Assembly: GCA_018350325.1 (NCBI GenBank)
Contig: JAEVLN010000020.1
Span: 527,796-591,795 of the forward strand
Source of the DNA: Globodera rostochiensis
Lineage: Eukaryota; Nematoda; Chromadorea; Rhabditida; Heteroderidae
Direction of reading: 5' to 3'
DNA: 64,000 nt
A program made the translations under genes and the position numbers. Position 1 is the first letter of the stretch. Each line of letters starts with the position of its first letter. The notes below the pieces were generated by a model. It did not search any database. It worked only from the letters and a program-made list of their open reading frames with translations, and was not told where the DNA came from. Shown piece after piece: positions 54,251-64,000 of the stretch.

Positions 54251-57002
54251 ACTATTTGATTTATGGCTGACTAGGTTTAATTTAGATGACCAAAATGGAA
54301 AAACTTAGGCACTTACTCATTTAACAGTTTCTATACGATTTTTACGGCAAAATGCCGAAATAGTGCACCTGGAGTCATTGAAAGTAACTAATGTTATAAA
54401 TTGTATTAGCAATTTACAACAACAAAAAAGTGAAGTTTTTGTCAAATTATGTCAGCTCCGCTAGGACAATTCCATTCCATTTGCTTTCTATAAAAACAAC
54501 AACACAATGCATTCCTCATTTTTACCTATTCTATTCTACATTGCACCTACATTTCACATCCTTTAAATTGATTTATTTAAAAATATAAATTTGTTAAAAT
54601 TAATGGAAAATATTTATCATATGATCGATCCAGAGTCAAAATCCTTCAGAACAATATTTATAGGGTTTCTTAGGTGCAGAAACGATGGAACAATCTAGCG
54701 CGCTCGACTTTAAGTCTACATATCGTTTTTGGTAATTTTAACGGTTTAAAAATGATACATATTTACCAAATTAATAATTTAACACATTTAAATGTTGCAC
54801 AATTTACAAGCTAAAGTATAAAAATTATTACCTAATTAGGTTTAGCAATGGGTTGTACGATCATCACACCAAAACTTGTTGCAGTTTTAACGTGCAAAAG
54901 GCAATTAAATGCATTTAAAATTATTTAAATTAAATTAGATTCTTAAAAATAAATTGCGTGCGCCTTCACTTTCGGCTTTATGTTCAATTTAATCGCGTTA
55001 ATTCCATTATTCTCACCATATTTGCCCAGGTCACAGAAAATTTAAAGCATTTCTGTTAGCAAAACCTTGGTCAATGTTTAATAAGAAAATAAAAATTTTA
55101 TTTAAAATTCTGTTTTTTCATCATAAAAGCATTTTTCCATCTGTGCTCTGATGTTTCTGTCCATTTTATTTGCCTACAAATTACGCAAAGCTTGGTTCTA
55201 CAAACCGTACCTCATTTACATGGTAAACATTATTAATTATCGTTTATAAAAATAATTTAATTTAATTAATATTTAAAATTAAATATGGGTTTTTGGACAC
55301 CTATAAAAGGCTCCCTTTTAAATAACAGTTTTCAAATAAATTACAGGGTGATCGTCGACTCCCAATCGTTGCTTGACGAACAGTGGCGAAAGGAATATCC
55401 GGGCAAAGCAATGGCCGATTCTGGTCATAATTTAAACACAATTTTTTTTTGCATATTAAATTAATTTTGGTTGAAAATCTCTCAACAAATTGAGTCATAA
55501 ATTAAGCTTTCTCGTCGGTGCTTATCGGCACGGCACCGCCGACCAACCCCCCCCCCCCTAAAAGCAAAGCAGAATTCACAAAAATTGTTTTTTTCTCGGT
55601 TGAAAATATACAAAAGTATTTTATTAATTGAAAACTAAAATATATTTTTTTATTTTATATGAATAATATTTTTGAAAAAATTTCCAGTATTTCTCCTTTA
55701 AAAAATTTCGGTTTCGGATTCCGGAAAAATTTTTGGAATTACGTGAATCGGATTTGAAATCGTTTCGGATTTTTGCGTTACCGCGGATTTCGGAATTTGG
55801 ATTGTGATTTTGGTTAAAATTTATTTGAGCATTTCCTGGACTGTTGTGTATGCCCATGGAAATTCAACCGGTCTGTCCTTGAAATTTGTTTTTGCCTGAT
55901 CAAAGCCTCCTGTATAAAGGGCAGATTTATTTGTTCAACGATTTCATCGGTCAAAGAAATTTCTCATTTTTCCCTTATTTTTTTTTTTGTCATCGTTCGA
56001 CCATTGGTGTGAGTACCGCGCTGTTATTGTATTGGTTAAAATCGATAATACTCATTGGTCAGTAGGAGGAGAGAGATAGAGAAGGAACGAGCGTACGATC
56101 GCCAGAGAGCATAAGACACATTTCGAAATGGTCAACAATGTTCCTTTTTTAGTTGCTCTCCTGTGCGATTTTATTCATTTGACCATTTTTCTGGCTTCTT
56201 TTGTGTTTGTTATGTGTAGGGCGGCGAGTTATATGGGAAATCCATATTTTTGCGCACTTGAAACGGCTTCTAAATGCCATAAATAGTGTTTTTAGCTTTG
56301 GTTGGAGCTTCTAGAGCCCATTTTATAATCCATATTTTTCCATATTTCGCGATTTTTATCATATTCCATATTTTGCCATTTTTCAAAAATTCCTTAACAA
56401 ACAATAAAAACGAAAAATACACCCTAAGGAGCGGGCTTTTAAAACTTTCAAAAATGCACCCAAAAATTGACCTTTTCAGGACAAAAATTCTGCCGCCAAA
56501 AAATGAAAATTTTAAAAGTCTGCTTCTCAAAAAAATTTTCTGAAATCCCTTTAATTTACATAAAAAATTTTTATTTTTATTTTTACTTCAATTAGGTAAA
56601 TCCTGCCCCTTTTTTGCTAAATTTGAAAATTTTTTATCCATATTTCGTCCATCGAGATTTTTTATCCATATAAATCGCCGCCCTATTATATTTTAAAAAA
56701 TATTTATATGTAAAAAAAGGTTTTTAAATCAATTATTGTTAATTTACACACATTAACAATTTTTCGCTTAATAGCTCAACAGTCGCGTTCAAACTGCTTA
56801 AAACCGTGTGTGGACATTTCGCCGAGTAAGCCGCAAAATTGGATCAGTCTAAATTTTCCACATTTCGTTGTCTTTTCTGACAATTTTTTGCATTCTTTTG
56901 CAGACTTTTAGTGTCCAGTTTTGGGATTACTCCGCGAAATGTTATCAATCCTGCCGTTGAAACAGCTCAAATTGGCAAACTTTAAAAAAAAAACCCTCCC
57001 TA
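54251..57002. other. Duplication copy 2, mostly non-coding
   Basis: Counterpart of 44,290-49,439 without the transposons. It holds the frameshifted exon-like remnant (55,151-55,450), the empty sites for Harbinger 1 (55,148-55,150) and the hAT element (56,308-56,315), and a C run at ~55,548. Nothing else recognised. Confidence 0.45.
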
Positions 57003-57062
57003 AGCCTAAGCCTAACAAACCCCAAACCAAGGTGGGTTAGGCCTAAGCCTAACGAAGCCCAG
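57003..57062. repeat. Telomere-like GCCTAA minisatellite, copy 2 (shorter)
   Basis: One and a half units of the same repeat as 49,440-49,580; the array contracted or the other expanded. Confidence 0.65.
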
Positions 57063-57393
57063 GTCTCTAACTTTTTCACCTGTTAGTTCTAATTCAGTCC
57101 AAAAATATTTTTAAAAATCGGAAATAGTTTAAAAGGTCTAAAAATTGTTTGCTCCTGCATAAACACTCACCGAATGTTATAAGAAATCATTTACATAATC
57201 GGGAGAGCAATTTACCTAGCTCCCCCCCCCCCCGCCGGGGTTTTCTCTTGTCAATAGCAAAAAGCTTTGGTCCGCGAAAAACTATGTACCTGTTTGGTAT
57301 TCAGATTTTACATTTGCGACATTTAAAAAAAGCGTTTTTATACTTACAATTAGCCGGCAATTAATTGTTTTACACATCATACAACATTAACCA

Positions 57394-57910
57394 ATGGGCT
57401 TTTGGCAGAGTCTTGTGGAGGTAAAAAAAAAATGAAAAAAACGATGTCAATTAAAATTCCAGATTGTTGAGGAGGCTGTGGAGGTTGTGAAGGAGGCTAT
57501 GGAGGTGGTGCCAGCTGTACCGGTGATTTGTGGGGGGGGGGGGAAATAAATTTGTTTTTATATCTCATCTGGCTGTTTTTGACCCGGGGCCAGTGGTGGG
57601 TCGAAACTGTTCGATAACTTCGAGGTTTTTCTTGGTTTTGGGTATCGAATTTTGGGGTCAAGTCCCTAGTCCCGATAAATTTTGCTTAGTAAATTATTGT
57701 ATTAAGCGATTTTTTTTTGCCAATTTTGCAGTAAACAACAAACAATTGCAATAAAAATTCCAGATTATCGGAGGGGCTGTGGGGTGCGTTGCGGGGGCCG
57801 TTTTGTTTGCCCCTGTCGCCGTGGTGGCCGTCCCGGTGGGCACTGTTGCTGGAGCTGTCTATGGCTCAGTGGCCGCCGTTAAAGTTGTTATCCCAGGCAT
57901 GTGTAAGTGA
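57394..57910 (+). CDS. Small glycine-zipper membrane protein, copy 2
   Basis: Exons 57394-57420, 57463-57522 and 57764-57910 give 77 residues; MGFWQSLVE and the EEAVEVVKEAMEVV stretch are unchanged. The hydrophobic part differs by a handful of Val/Ala, Phe/Cys and Gly/Ala changes and one extra Val, and ends GMCK. The reading frame survives in both duplicates while neighbouring exons are broken, which supports a real gene. GTGTAAGTGA at the end contains a good donor. A 48-bp intron to TTTAG|CCG at ~57,945 is possible but gives only a short alternative C-terminus. Confidence 0.5.
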
Positions 57911-59380
57911 CAAAACGATCGGCACCAATCAATCACCATTTAGCCGTTTTGCTTATACCACATCGCGATAATTGAGGCTAGACTGGAGGCGCGGCAACAA
58001 ATCAACCAGTCAATTGATGTTGGCCATATTGTGCCGGACGACTTATCCATAATTTTATCCGATGACCATTTTATGCTCTCAAATTTTGTTTGCCTTGGGC
58101 ACTTTCTTTCATAAAAAATGTTGTTTTTGCAGCACTTTTTGAAAATGCTTAAAACCTACAAAATTGAATTCAATAAATGCTTTTAAATTTAAAAAGCAAA
58201 GAAATTGTTTAGTTTCAATAATTTTTTCTTCGGCTCAAAATGCCAACGGAAATGAAAACATCTGGAACCTGTTTTTTTTGCGTTGACTTTGTGAGCGATA
58301 GAAGGAAATATGAAGATACAGTAATTTGTTCTTTGTAAAAAAATTTTGAACTTTCGATTTTCGACGTTTTTTCTTTTCGATTTGCGATTTCAACTTTTTG
58401 GTTTTCGACATTTTTGTTAGTTTCGACACAGCCCTGTTTCCGAATCGAGACCGGTCCGAAAACTTCAAACTTAACCGATTCAGGCATAGTTATAGCCATT
58501 CGAAGGGGAACCCTTTCCCACCGATTGTTTTTTATTCACACCCCGCTGCCATTGCACCTTAAAAAAAGTTGCAAAACTTTCACATTTTAATATTTACTAA
58601 AAGGGTGGGTGCAAATTGGAAAAACAAAACCCATCCATTTCCCCCCAGGCGACGATGGCCTTCAAATTCGTTTGACCTTCAGTTGCGTCAGCCGTGGGGG
58701 GGGGGGGGGGGGCGTCTCTCTGCACTCACTGAAATGTGGAGTTTGGAGCATTTTTGAATAGATCGATATTTTGATTGTTAAAACAAATTCCATTTTTCGA
58801 CATTCTTTACTATCTAACTCAAACAAAATTTGTATTAACTGTATAAATTTTGTATTAAATGATAGAGCATTTTGTTTCCGAGCTCTGTGCAAAAAAAAAT
58901 TAGGAAAATCTGCACATTTAAAAAAATTCCCCACATATGAAGTGCCGTGCCCAGTGTTTTCGACAGTGAATTCCGAATAAATGTTTTGAACTTGTTAGAC
59001 ATTACGAATTTTCAACTTCTAAATACTTTTTAGACCTGTACCTTCTCCGTTTTGCTAAAAAAATGCAGTTTTAGGCTTCGAAAATACAGATTTTTTGAAT
59101 TGTTCGAATTTTTTACTTTTACATCAGTACGTGGGTCGAAATGCGCAAAAAATAAGGCTTTTAAACTTTTTGGAATTTACAGAATTTTCAACAGTGGCAA
59201 ATCGTGAAATAGGTAAGTAAAAAATTTTTACTGAAAATTTTTAAACACCAAACAAAAAAAACGATTATAAATAAAAGCATATTTTGGGGTTTCGAGCATA
59301 TTTTGGCATTTTTCATCGATTTCTGACTGTTTTTAAAAAATATTTCATATTTTAACGATAGCCAGCCTTTTAGTCCGTTG
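57911..59380. other. End of duplication copy 2 and unique flank; no gene seen
   Basis: Counterpart of 50,580-52,919 minus Harbinger 2, with the empty CAG site at 58,481. Unique sequence begins at about 59,031. Confidence 0.45.
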
Positions 59381-59933
59381 CAGGACATTTCGACACTGGA
59401 CGTTTCGACACTGGACTTTTCGACACTGGACGTTTCGACACTGAGTTTTAAAAGTTTCCAAAAGGGTCCTTTATAGAGTTTCTTGGCCGTAGAATCCGAA
59501 TCTGACCTCAATTTCGACCGATTTCGAACCCCGGAGTCGAACTTTTTTCGAAAATTCAAACATTTCCAAAAACAATTTATGGGTTCAGAATCATTCAAAA
59601 AGCACAAAATTACAGCAAAAAGGCAAGTAAGTAACAATCTAATCATTCTGGTACTTTCCGTTCTGGGGTCACAAATTCAAATTTACTTCAATTTTGGGTT
59701 TGTTGTGATCCAAAATCGGTTTAGGTAGATCTGGCGTGGTACAAGCCAGAAGTTGTTTTAAAATTTGAGTTGCGACCCCAGGCAAAACGGAAAATTACGG
59801 AATTGATCGAAACAGAGGTCAGATTTGGATTCAACGGCCCCGAAACAACTATTTTGAAACTTTTAAAACTCAGTGTCGAAACGTCCAGTGTCGAAAAGTC
59901 CAGTGTCGAAATGTCCAGTGTCGAAATGTACTG
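59381..59933. mobile_element. 553-bp element with inverted TTTCGACACTGGAC arrays
   Basis: The left end CAGGACATTTCGACACTGG and three further (A/T/G)TTTCGACACTGGAC units are mirrored at the right end (CCAGTGTCGAAATGTACTG). The inverted subterminal region continues into AGTTTTAAAAGTTT. A direct repeat AGCCTTTTAGTC flanks it (59,364-59,375 and 59,935-59,946), but 5 bp separate it from the left terminus. The target duplication is therefore not clean; hAT is possible. Confidence 0.6.
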
Positions 59934-61102
59934 TAGCCTTTTAGTCATTTTCGAAAAAAATCCATAAAACTCGCATAAAAAATAAGGAAACAAATGCGGC
60001 GCTGAAAAGGTCGCGCACAAATGGCGCTGAAGCCGAAATGGCCAGAGTGATGAGTTGACCTGGCGCTTAAAACTACCGGAATTGCCATTTTTTGGTATTT
60101 TTGGTGCGTATTTTGGCTTTTTTTTGGCATTTTCAGCAGAATTATATTAAAAAAATTCAAAAACCTGAAAATAGGTAACAAAAAGGTCGAAATAGGTAGA
60201 AAAATAGGTACCTAGGTAATAGGTAGAAAAAGCCGAAATAGGTAAAATCAGTTATTATAAAGTCCACTCTAGGAGCCTCAGACTGAGCTAAAAATGTGTT
60301 TTTCGTGCTTAACTCAGCGTTCCAAGCTCGCAGGAAAAATAGGTATTTACCTAAAAGTACCATCCCTGATTATTACCAACAATTCGTCAACATTAATTCG
60401 CTTTTTTTACTTTTTTGCCGTCCATGGCCTGTGGTCATCTCATCATGAGACATTACACAATTTGTGAGCACACAAATCTATACAAAAAGATAATTTTTAA
60501 AGAAAAAAAATATGCGAAATGCTAATAGCAATAGGACCGGACTAATTTGTAAGAGGTAAGGCCCGAGCTTTCGGCACTTTCGGTTCTTGTTTAGACACAC
60601 TCAACCTATCTATGCAAAAATATTCAAATCTTTCCCATCGATTTCTTTAAATTTATTTAACTCCAAAAACGCTGATTTTCTAAAGCAAATTGCTTCAAGA
60701 CTTGCTTGCGCATTTCTCCGTCGAATAACGATGGGATTTATACCCAAAAGCGCTACCAGATATCCCCCGATTCTGCGGCCCCCCCCCTCCGGCGATTTGT
60801 GACAGTTGGGCCGCAAAGATTTCATCAAAGATCATCTGCCGGCGGCTGTGAGCAGGACGGCCTTGGGTGATGCGATGATCGGGGGAGGGGAGGGGGGGGG
60901 GGATTGGTTGCTGAAGTCGGTTGGATTTACGGTTAAAGAAATTCATAAAAAAAAGCCCGCACGGAAATCCCACGCGGCAAAAAAATGAAAAAGAAGCCCG
61001 ACCGGAAATCCTGCTTGGCTAAAAAATCAAAAAAAAAGCCCGCCCGGAAATCCCGCCCGGCAAAAGCCCGCCGGAATTCCCGCCCGGCTAAAACTTTTTA
61101 TT
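59934..61102. other. Repeat-rich intergenic stretch
   Basis: 60,165-60,250 has a cluster of AATAGGTA motifs. 60,945-61,095 holds three to four tandem units of AAAAAGCCCGCCCGGAAATC-CCGCCCGGC. Short frames at 60,587-60,988 (both strands) overlap G/C runs and these repeats and are not called. Confidence 0.45.
60945..61095. repeat. Tandem AAGCCCGCCCGGAAATCCCG repeat
   Basis: Three to four units of 35-55 bp, each A-run + GCCCG(A/C)CCGGAAATCC + CGCNNGGCTAAAA, just downstream of the 3' end of the minus-strand gene. Confidence 0.65.
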
Positions 61103-62636
61103 TTATTTAGAATTTTTTGGCAAATTGTTGACGTTGTCGTTCGGTTGTATCTGCGGTACCAGTTGAGCCGGTGACAGTGGCAAATTGTTGTTGTTGTTCG
61201 GTGATGTCGGCGGTACCAGATGCGCCGGCAAGTCGCCAAAAGGCACGAATGGTGTCGGTGGCCCTGCCCACTCAAAAGGCTTAAAAGGCTCGGTTAGATC
61301 GCTCGCTTGACACATATGCAACCAATGGTTGAAGAGACGGCGCGCGCCTTTGCACCACAACATGACGGTTGAGAGAGCGATCGCGGAGCGCTCGAGAAGG
61401 ATCTGGCGGTCCCAACAAGCCGCGCAAGTTGCCGCTACCAATAACTGCTTGCTGGACTTGGCGGACGTTGTCGACAGAGACGGCGGCGGGCAAATGCCCC
61501 CCCGTACTCTCAATGTTGGCCGTGGCCATGCCCTCCTCGAATAAGTTGGCAACCGCTAAGCCCTCCTGCACTTCCTGCTGGGTTGGTACCCAAGCCTGCC
61601 AATTGGTTTTTTTGTTTGATTGCTCTGGTCGGGTTAAATAGGTACCTGGAGGTGGGGCGCCGCGAGATGAAACGGCGGCGAGGGAGTGCGGTGGAAGAGA
61701 AAATCGGGCGATTTGCTTCGGCGGCGGTCTTGTGATGTTGATGGCTGGTTGTGGTGCTGACTCTGGAGGTGGGCGATGCGGGCGACGATATCGATGAGGC
61801 CTTCTTTAATGCGTTCAAACTGCTGGTCGGTGCTCAATGCGCGGCGACGTTGTGGTGCAGATGGACCGAGCGTACCAATGGTCTCTGAAAAAATGTGGAC
61901 TTTTATTTGGTAAAGAGAGAGACACAGATGGAAGAGCCTCAAACCGTTCGGGTGGCGACGGCGAGTTGCTGTTGCTGCCGGAATCACCGACGGCTGCGCC
62001 AGTGATGAAGCTGGTGCATGGTGTTCTGCCTGAATGGCGGTATTAGCCGGTACAACAAGTTGAAAACAAACCAACCGGTTGAACTGCGCCACCATCAACG
62101 GGAAGGACGGGCAAATGCCTATCAACAAGCACCGGCGCCGCATGACGGGGCATGCCCATGGCGGCTCGGTATTCAGCGTCTGTCAGTGGCACGTACTCTC
62201 CATGGAATGCCGCTTGGTATGCCGCTTGTCCGATGGCGTCGTTACGATGGCCTTCTAATATGGTCTGCCGCCAATTGGCTGCGACTCTGTGAAGGAACGC
62301 TGCGTTGTTGTGAACTATAAGAAGGAACTTTAACCGGTCTTGTTCGGTCCTAAACTAGCTTAAGAACTGTAGTTAGGCAGCGTAACATAAATAGATACAT
62401 GGTATGAGTTCAGCGGCCGAAAAAGCTTTGACGGGCGGCCACACTGGTCCTCGTGGTGGGCCAGACGCATCAGCAGCCCCCGCAGGAAATTGCCCATAGC
62501 GCGCACGTCGCTCTTCGAAGCGGATCGTTGCTCTTGCGAGACCCGCCAATGCGCTCTGACCAGCCGCGCTCCGAACATATGCTGCGACTGCTGCATTGAA
62601 GGCATTAATGCGTTTCAACTTATTGTCTTTGTCCAT
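61103..62636 (-). CDS. Complete six-exon gene, 416-residue protein of unknown function
   Basis: Exons on minus are 62399-62636, 62076-62314, 61945-62029, 61646-61884, 61446-61595 and 61103-61402. All five introns are GT..AG (43-84 bp), and phases 1,0,1,0,0 close without a break, which strongly supports the model. The N-terminus is MDKDNKLKRINAFNAAVAAY, with no signal peptide. Exon 2 is Ala-rich and helical (VAANWRQTILEGHRNDAIGQ). Exon 4 is basic/Ser-Pro rich (QPSTSQDRRRSKSPDF) after an amphipathic FERIKEGLIDIVARIAHLQ. The C-terminus is Pro/Asn-rich with a repeated unit (LVPPTSPNNNNNLPLSP / LVPQIQPNDNVNNLPKNS). AATAAA overlaps the stop. The last intron (61,403-61,445, donor GTTATT) is the least certain; ignoring it gives a stop at 61,281. 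No family recognised; SR-like and disordered regions suggest a nuclear or scaffold role, but that is a guess. Confidence 0.7.
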
Positions 62637-62697
62637 TTTGTTAGTTGTTTCTAGCTAGTGGGTGTGAATGGTATTAGATTAACATGAAAATGCGTGT

Positions 62698-62800
62698 ACA
62701 AGACCGATAGTAGTGCCACCGGTCTTACCCACAACACAAGACCGATAGTAGTGCCACCGGTCTTACCCACAACACAAGACCGATAGTCGACTACCACTTT
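62698..62800. repeat. 36-bp tandem palindromic repeats upstream of the 416-residue gene
   Basis: Two perfect units (ACAAGACCGATAGTAGTGCC + ACCGGTCTTACCCACA) and a third diverging after GACCGATAGT. Each contains an imperfect inverted repeat AAGACCG...CGGTCTT. They lie 60-165 bp upstream of the ATG at 62,636, the position expected for a promoter element. Confidence 0.75.
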
Positions 62801-63028
62801 TGTGCATGTGATCAGTCTTGTACAGATTATAAATCAATGCAAAAAAACGATATGAGGCACAGAAACCATTGTAGTGGACAAAGCCATTGTGTGGAAGACA
62901 AACGTGTATGGGTTAATATTTATGCATACAATCCAAGCATATGATGGGGGGCAAATGCCCAATTATGATCAATCACCACAAAAAAGGGCAAATGCCCTTC
63001 GAACAACAATGGTTCATATTCTTCTTCT
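62801..63028. other. Intergenic between the two minus-strand genes
   Basis: About 390 bp separate the stop of the upstream gene (63,029) from the next ATG (62,636). The stretch contains two perfect GGGCAAATGCCC palindromes (62,949-62,960 and 62,986-62,997) but no other recognisable site. Confidence 0.5.
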
Positions 63029-64000
63029 TCAGTACGGGCCGTACGGGGCACCTCTGTCCATGAGCTCGTCGATGTTGTGGCACGGAGGGCGCAATTTTGG
63101 CAGAAGTTTGGCCAATGTTGCGTTGAGGTCGGCGTGGAAGCGATAGTTGGTCAGAATTTCGGCCATAACACGCCAGCCCAGTGGCCTATTGTCGCCGCGG
63201 TCAGCTGTGTCAACCAGACCAACGAGGCCGGGGGTGTTTGCGAGAAACTTAATGGATAGTGCTTGTGTTAACCAAGACGAGAAAATGGTAAAGGTAAAGT
63301 GCAAAGACCGGATAGCAAGGGATTGGTCTTACAGTACGACTGGCAAGATAGAAACGACTTAAACTAAGTACGGTACCCCGTGGAAAAAAATCTAACCAAG
63401 CCGGCGTTCGTAACGGCTGAGGCGTGGCGAGAGGAGATGGCATCAATGAGAAAGTCCAAAAGAGTCTCTTTGCCCTCGCACAAAATGCGGAAGGAGACTG
63501 CTCGGCATGCCGTTTGAAATTCCACGCTCGTGTCAATTGTGGCAGGCAAATGCCCACTGTCCATTGCAAACAGCTGGCCCCACAGGGCCGTTTTCGAGAC
63601 TTCGCTGCCACCACGAATTAGGTCCTGCAATTTAAAACCGTTTTGTGTCTCATTCACCTAACATCCCCTCACACATTAAACCACTTACGGCTGTAGCTTG
63701 CGCCAGAGTCTGTGCTTTCTCTGGTATCATGCCGCACCAACGGCGTTGCTCAAACAGGAGGCAATTGCCTTCGCGTCGCCAGAAGTTACAAAGCATGTCC
63801 TGCCACTGGCTCCAGCCGAGGTGAAGAAACACCCGACCTTCGCCTACAGACATAAAGTCTTCGATTAGGTCCTCATCATTGTCTTCGGCACCACCTCCTC
63901 CGCTATTGTCGTCAGATGATCCAGACGGCGCGGCCGCCGCCGCTTGTGCTTGCATAAAAGCGTTTTGGGCTGCCTCCGCCGCCGCCTGCGCTTGCAGCTG
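63029..64000 (-). CDS. 3' part of an unidentified gene entering from the right edge
   Basis: Visible exons on minus are 63689-64000 (open to the window end), 63397-63624 and 63029-63247, giving 252 residues, all phase 0. The first donor GTAAGT and acceptor TTGCAG are good. The second intron (149 bp, donor GTTAGA, acceptor ATTAAG) is weaker. The first exon has an Ala/Gln-rich segment (QAQAAAAAPSGSSDDNSG), then a Gly/Asp/Glu-rich acidic patch, then globular text (VFLHLGWSQWQDMLCNFWRR). Exon 2 contains GHLPATIDTSVEFQTACRAV and exon 3 RVMAEILTNYRFHADLNATL. No recognised domain. Like its neighbour it is GC-rich and contains a HLP motif encoded by the GGGCATTTGCC palindrome. Confidence 0.6.

Larger units (their letters stand above)
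52920..59030 (+). repeat. Tandem segmental duplication, copy 2 (TE-poor)
   Basis: Second copy of 41,987-52,919. It has an uninterrupted empty site for each of the five transposons found in copy 1. It holds some sequence absent from copy 1 (about 52,973-53,060 and 54,370-54,535). No complete transposon insertion is unique to it. Confidence 0.85.

Noticed and set aside
60587..60988. Overlapping plus and minus frames at 60.6-61.0 kb
   Set aside because: They run through G/C homopolymers and the AAGCCCGCCCGG tandem repeat; no splice sites or conserved text.
61281..61571. Unspliced end of the 416-residue gene with a stop at 61,281
   Set aside because: Downstream text in the other frame (FEWAGPPTPFVPFGDLP...) looks coding, ends at an AATAAA, and is joined in phase by a 43-bp GT..AG intron; kept as an alternative only.

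Overview
The window looks like nuclear DNA from a tylenchid plant-parasitic nematode, most likely a cyst-nematode relative (Heteroderinae). The reasons are short introns (43-150 bp) with TTTCAG/TTAAG-type acceptors, nematode-style secreted C-type lectins, a degenerate coiled-coil plus SPRY (RanBPM-like) gene of the type expanded in Globodera/Heterodera, several signal-peptide or cysteine-rich genes, and TTAGGC-like repeats. The species assignment is an inference. All genes were read by eye as spliced exons; most long single-frame ORFs are shadows.

Layout. (1) 36-164: first exon of a minus-strand gene that leaves the window on the left. (2) About 165-22,365: a very AT-rich, almost gene-free desert holding a tRNA/SINE-like relic, a few diverged repeat pairs, short GC-rich pockets, one coding-looking 29-codon ORF at 10,081 and a TA-flanked MITE (19,062-19,506). 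(3) 22,366-34,850: a segmental array with four copies of one six-exon C-type lectin gene, three on minus and one inverted on plus. Copies A, C and D are intact; copy B is a pseudogene. The array also carries two non-LTR retrotransposon 3'-end relics, minisatellites and a tandemly expanded gene fragment. (4) 34,850-38,200: transposon debris and a truncated SPRY-family pseudogene. (5) 39,341-41,700: a secreted protein with 10-residue PGHNG-type repeats, then a six-exon protein built from repeated cysteine modules.

(6) 41,987-59,030: an approximately 11-kb tandem duplication (41,987-52,919 and 52,920-59,030). Copy 1 carries five young DNA-transposon insertions, each with a matching empty site in copy 2: two Harbinger-like (3-bp CWG duplications), two hAT-like (8 bp) and one Mutator-like foldback element (9 bp). 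A small glycine-zipper membrane-protein gene is present in both copies. (7) 59,381-61,095: repeats. (8) 61,103-64,000: a GC-richer block with a complete six-exon minus-strand gene (416 residues) and the 3' part of a second minus-strand gene, both of unknown function, with an over-represented 12-bp palindrome (GGGCATTTGCCC).

There is no operon or single pathway here. The common themes are secreted or variable proteins (lectins, repeat protein, cysteine-module protein, SPRY relic) next to a dense, recently active DNA-transposon load. I find no CRISPR array, rRNA or complete tRNA gene.
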